A stretch of 48,672 nucleotides of DNA. Origin: Clostridia bacterium. Lineage in GTDB: Bacteria > Bacillota > Clostridia > Oscillospirales > Acutalibacteraceae. The stretch lies in the NCBI GenBank assembly GCA_017432485.1, contig JAFRJB010000009.1, forward strand, positions 1 through 48,672, read 5' to 3'. Under the pieces are notes generated by a model. It saw nothing but the letters and a program-made list of their open reading frames with translations. It ran no database searches and was not told the DNA's origin. Position 1 is the first letter of the stretch. Every line of letters starts with the position of its first letter. Of this stretch, positions 5,647 to 15,391 are shown piece by piece. The translations under genes and the position numbers were made by a program.

Positions 5647-8600
5647 ATGAGTAAAGTATTAGAGTCCATTATTCAAAATGTCAAAGCATATCCCGATTTT
5701 TGCGTGCTGACCGATATAGGGGAAAGCAACAGCTTTACCTATGCGCAGTTTGATTCTTACGCGCGCAAAATTGCCGCCAAATTAGTGCGCTCCGGTGTCG
5801 GTGCGCGCGATTTTGTGAGCATCGAGCTGCCCAAGAGCAAGGAATTTATTGCCGCGATAGTGGCAACCTGGCTTGTCGGCGCTGCCTATGTGCCGCTTTC
5901 CCCGGATTACCCCGAGGAGCGCCTGGAATATATTCGCAACGACTGCGGCGCCAAGGTCAATATCAATGCCAAGTTCTTAAAAGGCATCGAGGGGGAAGCG
6001 CCCTTCGAGGGTGTTACCGCGGTGGAAGACGATGCGCCGGCGCTGGTCATTTATACTTCCGGCTCTACCGGAAAGCCCAAGGGTGTGCTGCACCCGCGGC
6101 GCAGTATTGACGATGCGGTGGAGCGCTTTAATGCTTACTTTGATTTGCCGCGCGGGAGTGCGGTGGCGCTCGGTGCGCCGTTTACCTTTGTCGTTTCCGT
6201 GCACGATATTTTCCTGCCCTTAACATCTTGTATGGCAGGCTGCATTGTGCCGTTTGAAACGATGAGAGACCCCATTCTCCTTGCCGAATTTATCGAAACC
6301 AATCAGATTAACCACACCTTTATCAGCCCGAAAATGCTCAAGGTGTTTACCCCGCAGGGGGATTGCCTCAAGAGCGTGTATACCGGCAGTGAGCGCGTGA
6401 GCAATACCTATAGCGAACAGTTTGATTTGACTGTGATGTACGGGCAGTCCGAATGCTGCGGTACACTCGCCTTTAAAGTAGATAAAGCTTATGACAACAC
6501 CCCCATCGGCAAGCCGCTCGGTGATTTAAAAGCCTACATTTTAGATGAAGCCGGTAATCCCGCCGAAGAAGGCGAGCTGTGCTTTAGCGGCTATTTTGCC
6601 GAAGAGTATATTCACCTGCCCGAGCAGTCTGCCAAAACCTTTGTGCCCAACCCCTTTGCCGCGCAAGACGGGTTTGAAAGAATGCTGCGCTCGGGCGACA
6701 TTTGCCGCTACGGGGAAAACGGCAATATTATCTACCTCAACCGTAAAGACTGGATGGTCAAAATCAACGGTCAGAGAGTAGAGCCGGGCGAAATCGAAAG
6801 TGTTATTAAAAATGTGCCCGGCATTCATGATGCTTGCATTAAAGATTTCCAAAATCAGTACGGGCAGGTCTATCTGGTTGCCTACTATGTGGAAAAAGAG
6901 CCGGTAGAGGAAGAGGAAATCAAGGAACTTTTAGAGCAAAAGCTGCCGCACTATATGATTCCCGCTTTCTTTGTAAAACTTGAGGCGCTGCCGGTCAATG
7001 CCAACGGCAAATTAGACCGCTCCGCACTGCAGGCACCGGAGGCGGGCGCGTATAAGACCGATTACGTAGCGCCCGAAACCGATATGCAAAAAGCGCTGTG
7101 CGCCGCGTTTGAAAAAGTGCTCGGTGTCAGCCATATCGGTATTGAAGATGACTTCTTCTCGCTGGGCGGCGATTCGATTAAGTGCGCAATGGTTGCCGCC
7201 GCGTGTTCTGTTTATAAAATTACCACTGCCGACATCTTTGCCGGCAAAACACCGATGATGATTGAGCGCCTGTTACTCAAAAAAGCGGCGCAAAAGACCA
7301 TTGTCAAAAAAGCGCAAACCGCGCGCAAATATCCGCTCACTCCTTTTGAGCGCGGGATGTATTTAGAGCAAAAGTTAAATGAAGACTCCACCGTCTACAA
7401 CTTAAACATTGCCGCCATTATTCACGGCGCGGATGCCGCAGTGGTCAAGAGCGCTTTGGAAAAAGTGTTTGCCGCGCATGAAGCGTTTCACTCTTTTTAC
7501 AGTGAGCAAAACGGGCTTCCCGTGCGCGTTTTGACCGATAAACTGCCGCAGATTGAAGAAAGAACCGCCGCTACGCGCGAGGAAGTGCTCGCCAAGGTAG
7601 AGGCATACTGCACACCGTTTAACCTCAATGAAGGCATTCCGGTCAGACCTTTCCTCTATGCGGTAGAAGACGGTTCGGTGATTGTGCACCTTGCCGTGCA
7701 CCACATCGCCTTTGACGGCGGCTCTGCACAGACTTATATCGATGAACTTGCCGCCGCTTTGCGCGGGGAAGACCCGGCAAGCGGAGAAATTGACCTCTCC
7801 GATTTGTATGACAGAGAGATTGATACCGAGAGCGGTAAAGCTTTCTACCACGAGTTATTTGCCGATGGTGTGCCGGTCAACGATATGCCGCTGAAGGGCA
7901 AGCGCCCGAAGGTGCACCCCTTATCGGACAGACAAATTCATTTTGATTACGCCGGGGAAGACCTTGCTTCTCTCGATAAAACCGCGCGCCGCTACGGCGT
8001 GACCGAGTTTGAACTGATTTTTGCGGGCATCGCGATGGTGCTCGGTAAATACACGGCATCCGAAGATGTGGTGCTGGGCATTCCGACCAACATGCGCCCG
8101 AACGGTGCCGACAATGTGATCGGTATGTTTGTCAACACCGCGCCGCTGCGTGTGAAACCTGTCAGAGATATGCAGCTGGCAGAGTACCTAACACAAATCG
8201 GGCAGTCCGTGCGCCACGCGACCTACGGCGCTTCTCTGCCGTTTGAAGATGCGGTAGCGGAGTTTGTCACCCGGCGCGATGAGAGCCGCAGCCCGCTGTT
8301 TGATGTCAGTGTCAACTATATGTGGAGCCCTGTCGGCTCGTCAGAAGGCGGCATTCAGGTCGAAACCTATACGGTCTTGCAAAAGATGAGCCGCGATATC
8401 AATGTGGTTATCCATAAGAGCGAAGGCGGGCTTGCCTTTACCGTGCAGTATTCTTCGGAACTGTTTGAAGAAGCGGTAATCGAAAACTTTGCCGCACAAA
8501 TGCGCTACACCCTTTCTTTGATGGCGCAAAGCGGCACCAAGACACTGCGCGATGCGCTGGCACTCCCGCCGGAGCAGGCAGAGCAGATGGAGCATTTCAG

Positions 8601-11577
8601 CGAGGAAGGCGCGGCAGAGGTGCCGATTACCCTGTTACATAAGCTCTTTGAAAAGAGCGCCGCGGAGAATGCCGAAAAAACAGCGCTCATTGCTGTTGAT
8701 GAAACATTGACTTACCGAGAGCTCAATGAAGCCGCCAACATTGTGGCGCATAATCTGATTGAGCGCGGCGTGAAAGTCGGCGACAGCGTGGCACTGCTGC
8801 TGCCCAGAGAATCCTGCTTCTTTAAGTGTATGTTCGGTGTCAACAAGGCGGGGGCGGCGTTTATTCCCTGCGACCCGCAGTACCCGGCAGACCGCATTAA
8901 CCATATTATCACGGACAGTGAGGCTTCTTTTGTCATTACCACTGCCGACAAATTGGCGGATTACCCTGCCGAAAAGGCAATGGATGTGACCGAGATTATC
9001 AAAGGCGACAAGCGCAGCAATCCCGACCTCGAGATGAGCGATGAAGACCTCGCCTATATGATTTACACTTCCGGTTCTACCGGCAAACCCAAGGGCGTTA
9101 TGCTGCGCCATAAAGGTATTTGCAATTACTTAACAGACCACCCGGCAAATGTGATTATTCACAATCTCGTGCAGCGTGCACAGATTTATATGTCGGTGAC
9201 CACGGTCTCCTTCGATATGTCCTTTAAAGAGCATGCGGCATCGCTTTGCAACGGCAAAACACTGATTTTTGCCGGTGAAGATGAAATGAATGACCCGAGA
9301 GCGTTGGCGGAACTGATGCAAAAGCATAACGCGGATTGTATCAACGCCACCAGCTCGCGCATCGGGCAGTATATGGATTACGCGCCGTTCTGCGAAGCGC
9401 TTTCCAAGTGCCGCCTTGTGATGTGCGGCGGTGAAGCTTACCCGCTTGCGCTGCGCGACCAGATTCAGGACTGCGCGAAAGATGCCGTTATTCTCAACAC
9501 CTACGGACCGACCGAAATCACCGTTTCTTCCAATGCGAAGGAGCTTAACGGCGAAGCGTATATCTCTGTCGGCAGACCCTTGCTCAACTACAAAGAATAC
9601 ATTGTCGATAAGTTCGGTGATGTGGCACCCTTCGGTGTGGTGGGCGAGTTATATATCGGCGGTGTTGGCGTTGCCAAAGGCTACAAGAATTTGCCGGATA
9701 AAACCGCTGCGGCATTTGTGGAATACAAGGGCGAGAGAATGTACCGCTCCGGTGACTACGCGAAGTGGGATGCCAAGGGTAATGTGCTTATCCTCGGCAG
9801 AATTGACAATCAGGTCAAGCTCAGAGGTCTGCGCATCGAACTCGGCGAGATTGAGGGCTTAATCAGCGAGCAGCCGCACATCAAGAAAGTGGCGGTGGTT
9901 ATTCGCGAACTCAACGGGCAGCCTAACCTCTGCGCTTACTTTGCGGCAGAAGAGCAAATTGACATCAACGCCCTGCGCGAAGAGCTCAAAAAGCACCTCA
10001 CACCCTATATGGTGCCGACCGCTTACCTGCAAATGTCCGAACTGCCGATGACGGCAAACGGCAAGACCGATATCAAGCACTTGCCGGAACCGGTACCGGT
10101 GAGCCTGGGCGAATATGTGGAGCCGGCAAACGATACCGAAAAATTCTTCTGCGAGTCCTTCAAGAAGGTCTTGCATCTCGACAAAGTCGGTGCTACGGAT
10201 GATTTCTTTGAAATCGGCGGCACCTCGCTGGTCGTCACCTCTGTGGTGCTCGATGCGAGCGAAAACGGCTATGATATTACTTACGGCGATATTTTCAAGT
10301 TCACCACACCGCGCCAGCTTGCCAAACTCTTTGCGAGTGACGAGGTAGAGGAGAGCAGCGGGCTGTTTGATTTTGAAAACTATGATTACAGCAAAATCGA
10401 TGCTTACCTCAAGCAGAACAATGTCGACTCCTTCACGGCAGGCGACCTGCGCGAACTCGGCAATATCCTCATCACCGGTGCGACCGGCTACATGGGCGCG
10501 CACCTGCTTGCCCAGTACTTAATGGAAGAAAAGGGCATGGCGTACTGCATGCTGCGCAAGGGTAAATTTGACTCTGCCAAGCAGCGCCTGCAAAACATTA
10601 TGTACTACTACTTCGACGACCGCTATGAAAAAGAAATTCAAGAGCGCGTGGAAGTTTTTGACGGTGATGTGACCGACTACGGCAGCTTTGAAGTATTTGA
10701 AAAAGAGCCGATTGATACTGTCTTTAACTGCGCGGCAAATGTCAAGCACTTTTCCAACGGCACCGATATTGAAGATATCAATGTCGGCGGTGCGGTCAAC
10801 TGCGCAAAACTCTGTGAAGTAATCGGCGCAAGGCTCATTCACTTCTCGACCATTTCCGTTTCGGGTACTACCCTCGATATGGAATCGTTAAGCAAACACA
10901 CGCTCGATGAGCAAACGCTCTATTTCGGGCAGACACTTGATAATAAATACACATCCTCCAAGTTGATGGCAGAGCGCATGGTGCTTGAAGCCGCTGCCGA
11001 AAAAGGCTTGGATGCCAAGGTAATCCGTGTCGGCACACTGGCGGCAAGAGAGTCCGACGGTGAGTTCCAAATCAACTTCTTAACCAATAACTTTATGGGC
11101 AGATTGCGCTCTTACAGTATGCTCGGCTGCTTCCCCTACACGATGATTGAAAACCAGGTTTGTATGGGGCCGATTGATACTTCGTGCGCGGCGTTCTTGA
11201 AACTGGCGCGCACCCCCAAGGCGTGCTGCCTGTATAACGCAGTCAACAACCACACCCTGCCGATCGGCGACATCATTCGCCGCATGAATAAGAGTGGGAT
11301 GAAGATTGACTTTGTGGAATACGATGTCTTTGCCAATGCACTGCACGAAGCGCAGGAGGACCCCGAAAAGGCGGCAATCCTCTCGAGTATGACAGCGTAT
11401 ATGAATATGGCGCACGGCAAGCAGGTCATCACCCTGCCGTGTGAATCGCACTACACCACACAAATTTTGGCGAGAATGGGCTTTTTCTGGAACGCCAGCA
11501 ACGAGAAATATGTGGATGATTTCATCGGCGTGCTGCAGGGCTTCCGCTTCTTCGCCAAGGATAATTTGAACAGATAA
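5647..11577 (+). CDS. Two-module NRPS with terminal thioester reductase (A-T-C-A-T-R)
   Basis: A 1976-residue assembly-line enzyme. A1 (about 1-480): IYTSGSTGKPKG and NANGKLDR are intact, but the core A4 segment reads PFTFVVSVHDIFLPL, with Val where amino-acid-activating domains have the Asp that binds the alpha-amine. T1: FFSLGGDSIK (about 504-513). C (about 570-990): HHIAFDG (685-691), the active-site motif. A2 (about 1010-1510): YTSGSTGKPKG and canonical FDMSFKEH with Asp; specificity residues by eye D-M-K-A-V-C-T-V-S-K. T2: FFEIGGTSLV (about 1520-1530). R (about 1600-1976): NADPH-binding NILITGATGYMG and YTSSK catalytic pair, so the product leaves as an aldehyde or alcohol. Inferred product: an acyl group from A1 joined to one amino acid from A2. 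It starts with AGGAG and lies 1 nt from the MATE gene. The phosphopantetheinyl transferase must be elsewhere. Confidence 0.93.
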   Translation: MSKVLESIIQNVKAYPDFCVLTDIGESNSFTYAQFDSYARKIAAKLVRSGVGARDFVSIELPKSKEFIAAIVATWLVGAAYVPLSPDYPEERLEYIRNDCGAKVNINAKFLKGIEGEAPFEGVTAVEDDAPALVIYTSGSTGKPKGVLHPRRSIDDAVERFNAYFDLPRGSAVALGAPFTFVVSVHDIFLPLTSCMAGCIVPFETMRDPILLAEFIETNQINHTFISPKMLKVFTPQGDCLKSVYTGSERVSNTYSEQFDLTVMYGQSECCGTLAFKVDKAYDNTPIGKPLGDLKAYILDEAGNPAEEGELCFSGYFAEEYIHLPEQSAKTFVPNPFAAQDGFERMLRSGDICRYGENGNIIYLNRKDWMVKINGQRVEPGEIESVIKNVPGIHDACIKDFQNQYGQVYLVAYYVEKEPVEEEEIKELLEQKLPHYMIPAFFVKLEALPVNANGKLDRSALQAPEAGAYKTDYVAPETDMQKALCAAFEKVLGVSHIGIEDDFFSLGGDSIKCAMVAAACSVYKITTADIFAGKTPMMIERLLLKKAAQKTIVKKAQTARKYPLTPFERGMYLEQKLNEDSTVYNLNIAAIIHGADAAVVKSALEKVFAAHEAFHSFYSEQNGLPVRVLTDKLPQIEERTAATREEVLAKVEAYCTPFNLNEGIPVRPFLYAVEDGSVIVHLAVHHIAFDGGSAQTYIDELAAALRGEDPASGEIDLSDLYDREIDTESGKAFYHELFADGVPVNDMPLKGKRPKVHPLSDRQIHFDYAGEDLASLDKTARRYGVTEFELIFAGIAMVLGKYTASEDVVLGIPTNMRPNGADNVIGMFVNTAPLRVKPVRDMQLAEYLTQIGQSVRHATYGASLPFEDAVAEFVTRRDESRSPLFDVSVNYMWSPVGSSEGGIQVETYTVLQKMSRDINVVIHKSEGGLAFTVQYSSELFEEAVIENFAAQMRYTLSLMAQSGTKTLRDALALPPEQAEQMEHFSEEGAAEVPITLLHKLFEKSAAENAEKTALIAVDETLTYRELNEAANIVAHNLIERGVKVGDSVALLLPRESCFFKCMFGVNKAGAAFIPCDPQYPADRINHIITDSEASFVITTADKLADYPAEKAMDVTEIIKGDKRSNPDLEMSDEDLAYMIYTSGSTGKPKGVMLRHKGICNYLTDHPANVIIHNLVQRAQIYMSVTTVSFDMSFKEHAASLCNGKTLIFAGEDEMNDPRALAELMQKHNADCINATSSRIGQYMDYAPFCEALSKCRLVMCGGEAYPLALRDQIQDCAKDAVILNTYGPTEITVSSNAKELNGEAYISVGRPLLNYKEYIVDKFGDVAPFGVVGELYIGGVGVAKGYKNLPDKTAAAFVEYKGERMYRSGDYAKWDAKGNVLILGRIDNQVKLRGLRIELGEIEGLISEQPHIKKVAVVIRELNGQPNLCAYFAAEEQIDINALREELKKHLTPYMVPTAYLQMSELPMTANGKTDIKHLPEPVPVSLGEYVEPANDTEKFFCESFKKVLHLDKVGATDDFFEIGGTSLVVTSVVLDASENGYDITYGDIFKFTTPRQLAKLFASDEVEESSGLFDFENYDYSKIDAYLKQNNVDSFTAGDLRELGNILITGATGYMGAHLLAQYLMEEKGMAYCMLRKGKFDSAKQRLQNIMYYYFDDRYEKEIQERVEVFDGDVTDYGSFEVFEKEPIDTVFNCAANVKHFSNGTDIEDINVGGAVNCAKLCEVIGARLIHFSTISVSGTTLDMESLSKHTLDEQTLYFGQTLDNKYTSSKLMAERMVLEAAAEKGLDAKVIRVGTLAARESDGEFQINFLTNNFMGRLRSYSMLGCFPYTMIENQVCMGPIDTSCAAFLKLARTPKACCLYNAVNNHTLPIGDIIRRMNKSGMKIDFVEYDVFANALHEAQEDPEKAAILSSMTAYMNMAHGKQVITLPCESHYTTQILARMGFFWNASNEKYVDDFIGVLQGFRFFAKDNLNR

Positions 11578-11578
11578 T

Positions 11579-13324
11579 ATGCAAAGAAATTCGCACTTAA
11601 TCCGAAAAAAATATAACAGCCTCATTATTTCGACTTTGGCGATGACGGCGTCCATATACTTAGCGGGTATTCTGGACAGCATCATGGTCGGTCAAATTGA
11701 GGGCACGGTGGCATTGTCCGCCATCAATCTGACTTTGAGTGTATCGTTTCTCAAAAATATTTTGATGGCGCTGTTCACCTTCGGCGGTAACACGATTGCC
11801 GTCGTTTACAAAGGCAAGCGGGAAAACAGCAAAGCAGACCTTGCCTTTACGCTCTCGTTTTATGCAGGCATGCTCAGTTCGCTGGTGCTCATGGCATTCG
11901 GGCTTATCTTTGCCAAGCAGACGGCGGCGCTACTCGCGCAGGGCAACGCGCAGTTAGAGCAATATGTGTTAGAGTATTTACTGCCGCTGTGGCTACTCAC
12001 ACCGTTTATGGTCATTGTCAACCACGTGGCGGCGTTCGCCCGCACAGACGGGTTAAATAAACTTTCCACCGCCCTGCCGGTGGTGGCAAATGTGATTAAC
12101 CTTGCCTGCGATTACATCTTTATGAAAACATTCGGCTGGGGCATTGCCGGTGCCGGTTGGGCAACCATTGCCGGCTACGCGGTCGGCACGGTGATGTGCA
12201 TTGTCTATTTCCGCTCGCCGCAGCGCAGCGTATCTTTTGTGCGCTTCAAATTAGAGGACTGCAAAGAGCTCGGCAAAATTTTCAGTATGGGTATGCCGTC
12301 GGCACTCATTTATGTGTGCAACTTTTTGCGGCTGTTCTTTATGAATGCGATTATTCTTTCTTCCACCGGCACGGTCGGTATGCAAATTGCTTCCGTATCG
12401 TTTTCGCTCAACAGCCTCAGCTTTATTTTTGCCGAGGGCGCTTCCATGACCTTACTGCCGATGGTCGGCGCGTTTTACGGTGAAAAGGATATGAAGGGGC
12501 AGCGCTTAACGCTCAAATACGGGATGCTTATTACCACCGCCCTGTGCCTTTTGGTGATGCTGGTGTCCGAACTGTTCCCGGCGCAGTTAGCAGGGCTTTA
12601 CGGTTTGAAAGACCCCGAAATATTGGCGGTATTTAATACCACCTTCCGCATTCTTTCCATTAATATTCCGATTTTAGGCATTGTCTATGTGATGCGCACC
12701 TTCTTCCAAGGCATTAAGCAGCAGGGCATTGCGAATTTGATTGTTATTTTAGATGGTTTTGCAACCGTTATACCGCTCTTATGGCTCTTTTCCAAACACG
12801 GTATTTACTGGCTGTGGGCTTCGTTCCCGGTCTCCAAAGCCGTTACAATACTCATTACGCTCATCGTTGTCGTTATCTGTAAAAAGGTGCAAAAGAAAGA
12901 CAATTACCTTTTGATGGACAGCGAAGAAGGCGTGGTGATGGATTTCACCATCGAAAACAGCGTGGAAGCCGCGGTGGGAGCGAGCGAAAAAGTCATGGAT
13001 TTTTGCCGCGAAAACGCGGTAGACGATACGGTTGCCACCCGCGTTGCCGTGGCGGTGGAGGAGTTGTGTGTGAACACCGCAAAGTATGCTTACAGCCCCG
13101 CTTCGCGCCAGGTGGATATCTATATGAAAATCAGCGAGCATGAAATTATTCTGCGCGTGCGCGACAACGGGAAGATTTTTAACCCGACAGAGTATGAAGA
13201 CGATTCGGGAAAACTCATCAGCGGGCTTTCGATGTTAAGAGCCATCAGCTCGAATATCGAGTACAACCGAGTCATCGGTTTTAACACAACGGTCATCAAC
13301 ATTGATTTGGAGCAAAAGGGGTAA
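11579..13324 (+). CDS. MATE-family exporter fused to a C-terminal HATPase (anti-sigma-kinase-like) domain
   Basis: A 581-residue fusion. Residues 1 to about 440 are a 12-helix MATE/MOP-type exporter (AGILDSIMVGQIEGTVALSA near the N-terminus, typical of MATE helix 1-2). Residues about 450-580 are a GHKL ATPase of the RsbW/SpoIIAB type with N-box AVEELCVNTAKYAY, G1 box RDNGKIFNP and a final GFNTTVINIDL strand; the Glu and Asn needed for ATP and Mg binding are present. The ATPase should face the cytoplasm and is a plausible docking and phosphorylation site for the STAS protein encoded first in the operon. The gene starts 1 nt after the NRPS stop and ends 5 nt before the SpoIIE gene. The likely job is export of the NRPS product, gated by phospho-STAS binding (inference). 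Confidence 0.88.
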   Translation: MQRNSHLIRKKYNSLIISTLAMTASIYLAGILDSIMVGQIEGTVALSAINLTLSVSFLKNILMALFTFGGNTIAVVYKGKRENSKADLAFTLSFYAGMLSSLVLMAFGLIFAKQTAALLAQGNAQLEQYVLEYLLPLWLLTPFMVIVNHVAAFARTDGLNKLSTALPVVANVINLACDYIFMKTFGWGIAGAGWATIAGYAVGTVMCIVYFRSPQRSVSFVRFKLEDCKELGKIFSMGMPSALIYVCNFLRLFFMNAIILSSTGTVGMQIASVSFSLNSLSFIFAEGASMTLLPMVGAFYGEKDMKGQRLTLKYGMLITTALCLLVMLVSELFPAQLAGLYGLKDPEILAVFNTTFRILSINIPILGIVYVMRTFFQGIKQQGIANLIVILDGFATVIPLLWLFSKHGIYWLWASFPVSKAVTILITLIVVVICKKVQKKDNYLLMDSEEGVVMDFTIENSVEAAVGASEKVMDFCRENAVDDTVATRVAVAVEELCVNTAKYAYSPASRQVDIYMKISEHEIILRVRDNGKIFNPTEYEDDSGKLISGLSMLRAISSNIEYNRVIGFNTTVINIDLEQKG

Positions 13325-13329
13325 ACGCT

Positions 13330-15327
13330 GTGAAAAAGGACAAAAAAATCAATTCGCTTTTTTATAGAACCATTGCTATTATTTTGCCGATTTTGCTCGT
13401 GACCAATTTGATAGTGCTCACAATTATGTATGTTGCGTCCTACCGCCAAAATTACGACCATTGCGTAGAGGATGTTACCAAAGCGGCAAGGGTGATTGAA
13501 GACTTTGTCGGGATGTACGACCTGACAAAAGAGAGTGATGTTAAGCAGTGTAATGAGAGCATCAGCGCCCTGTGCAGGGAGTTTGAAATCACCTATGCGT
13601 ATGTGCTGCGCATTGACCCCGAAACCAAAAATGAAACATATGTCACGCTCGGTGCCGGGCGGAATGCTTCCGAAACCTATCTCAAGGAGCGCTATCCCGG
13701 CTATACGGTGGAAGGCAGTGTCAATCAGGAGGAGCTGGATGTTGTTAGCGGCGAGAAGGAATATGCGGTGCTTCACGACATTACCTCGATAGATGATACC
13801 ATTACCTGTTATGTACCGCTCAAGCATGTGTATGACCCTGTCAAAAACACCTTTGTAGAGACCGAAAAGTCGACCGGCTGTATTGTGGGTGCAGAGGTTT
13901 CCTTCCACGAAATCATTAGAGACTCCCGCAACAGCTTTTTGCGCGTGTTACTGGTCAGCGCGGTGATTTCCATACTCATTGTGCTTGTGTTTGCCACGGT
14001 GGTCAGGAAAAAAATCTCCGACCCTGCCAAGGCGATCAGCCGTCAGATGAAAAACTTTGTGGCAGGAAAATCCGGCAGCATGGAAAAGCTGCAGGAGGGG
14101 AAAGGCATTTCCGAATTCACCGATATGGCGGAATCCTTTAATACCATGGTGGATGAAATCAACCACTATATCGGCGACATCGAGAACCTGAATAAAGAAA
14201 AGCATATTGCGGAAGCCGAGATGAACATCACCAGGAGCATCCAGCTCGGGCTGCTGCCTCCGGCGGAGTTTAATAATAAAGATGTCAATATCGAAGCCTA
14301 TACTTTACCTGCGCGCGAGGTCGGCGGTGACTTATATTCTTACCAAGTGCTGCCCAACGGAATATTCTTTGCGGTGGCAGATGTTTCCGGTAAGGGCGTG
14401 AGCGCGGCGCTGTTTGTTTCGCGCGCGCTGACACTGTTGCATATGTATGCCGCACTCGGTTACACACCGACGCAGGCGATGGCAGCGTATAACAACACGA
14501 TTGCGCAAAATAACCCCGGCAAGCACTTTATTACCACCTTCGCGGCGATTTATAACCCTGCCGACAGAAGCTTAACCTATACCAACGCGGGGCATAATGT
14601 TCCCTATATAATCAAAAAAGACGGTATCGTGCCCATAGAGGGAGCAGTCGGTATGGCGGCGGGCGTATTCTCCGGTGTGGAGTATGAGTCAAAGACCGTT
14701 ACGCTCGATGAAGGCGATGTGATTTTCTTGTATACGGATGGTGTCAACGAAGCGCAAAATACAGCAGGTGACTTCTTTAGCACCGAGCGCCTGGAAGAGA
14801 TTCTCAAAGCGCATGCGGGCGAAAACCGGCACCACATCATTAAAGATGTGTTGGCAGAAGTCAACACCTTCTGCGCGGATGCCGAGCAGAGTGATGATAT
14901 TACGATGTTCACGCTCAAAACCGCCGGTGCGTTTTACCACAAGGATTTGCACTTGGAAGCGAACGTGCAAAACCTGCAAATTCTCAATGAAACGCTCGAG
15001 AGCCTGCCCGGTGTAGAGGGGCAGCTGCTGTTGGATTTGAATTTGATGGCAGAAGAAATCTTTGTCAACCTCTGCTCCTATGCCTATGATGGAAAAGAAG
15101 GGGATATTGATATTGCCATCAATGTTGCCGAAAAGGTGGAACTCATCTTTAGCGACAGCGGCACGCAGTATAACCCCACGCGCAATATTCTGGATATTGA
15201 GCAGTATGACCACGAGCACACGGTCGGCGGGTTGGGCAAGTTTATCACCTTCCAAATTGCGGATGATTACGAATACCAATATGAAGACGGCAAAAATATC
15301 TTAAAATTAATCAAAAACATAAACTAA
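13330..15327 (+). CDS. Membrane SpoIIE-family PP2C phosphatase with HAMP and C-terminal HATPase
   Basis: A 665-residue sensor phosphatase. TM1 about 15-37, extracytoplasmic sensor about 38-200, TM2 about 203-224, HAMP about 225-280, short coiled coil, PP2C/SpoIIE domain about 310-530 with metal-binding acids in REVGGDLYSY, ADVSGKGVSAALF, LYTDGVNEAQ and SDDITMF, then a GHKL ATPase about 535-660 (N-box AEEIFVNLCSYAY, G1 SDSGTQYNP, G2 VGGLGKF). It is expected to remove phosphate from the STAS protein in response to an outside signal, while its own HATPase could act as the opposing kinase. The start is GTG 13330, with AAAAGGGG eight nt upstream overlapping the end of the MATE gene, so translation is coupled. 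Both kinase-like domains of the locus keep their key residues. Confidence 0.9.
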   Translation: MKKDKKINSLFYRTIAIILPILLVTNLIVLTIMYVASYRQNYDHCVEDVTKAARVIEDFVGMYDLTKESDVKQCNESISALCREFEITYAYVLRIDPETKNETYVTLGAGRNASETYLKERYPGYTVEGSVNQEELDVVSGEKEYAVLHDITSIDDTITCYVPLKHVYDPVKNTFVETEKSTGCIVGAEVSFHEIIRDSRNSFLRVLLVSAVISILIVLVFATVVRKKISDPAKAISRQMKNFVAGKSGSMEKLQEGKGISEFTDMAESFNTMVDEINHYIGDIENLNKEKHIAEAEMNITRSIQLGLLPPAEFNNKDVNIEAYTLPAREVGGDLYSYQVLPNGIFFAVADVSGKGVSAALFVSRALTLLHMYAALGYTPTQAMAAYNNTIAQNNPGKHFITTFAAIYNPADRSLTYTNAGHNVPYIIKKDGIVPIEGAVGMAAGVFSGVEYESKTVTLDEGDVIFLYTDGVNEAQNTAGDFFSTERLEEILKAHAGENRHHIIKDVLAEVNTFCADAEQSDDITMFTLKTAGAFYHKDLHLEANVQNLQILNETLESLPGVEGQLLLDLNLMAEEIFVNLCSYAYDGKEGDIDIAINVAEKVELIFSDSGTQYNPTRNILDIEQYDHEHTVGGLGKFITFQIADDYEYQYEDGKNILKLIKNIN

Positions 15328-15331
15328 TTTA

Positions 15332-15359
15332 TTTACTTTTTTCAAATCTGTGCTATAAT
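15332..15359 (+). promoter_or_regulatory. Internal promoter for the XRE-cupin gene
   Basis: TTTACT (15332-15337), 16-nt spacer, extended -10 TGC-TATAAT (-10 at 15354-15359). No terminator precedes it, so the two downstream genes may be read both from here and from the main promoter. Confidence 0.6.
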
Positions 15360-15391
15360 ATCAAATTAGTGTTTATCAAGGAGAACGGGAT

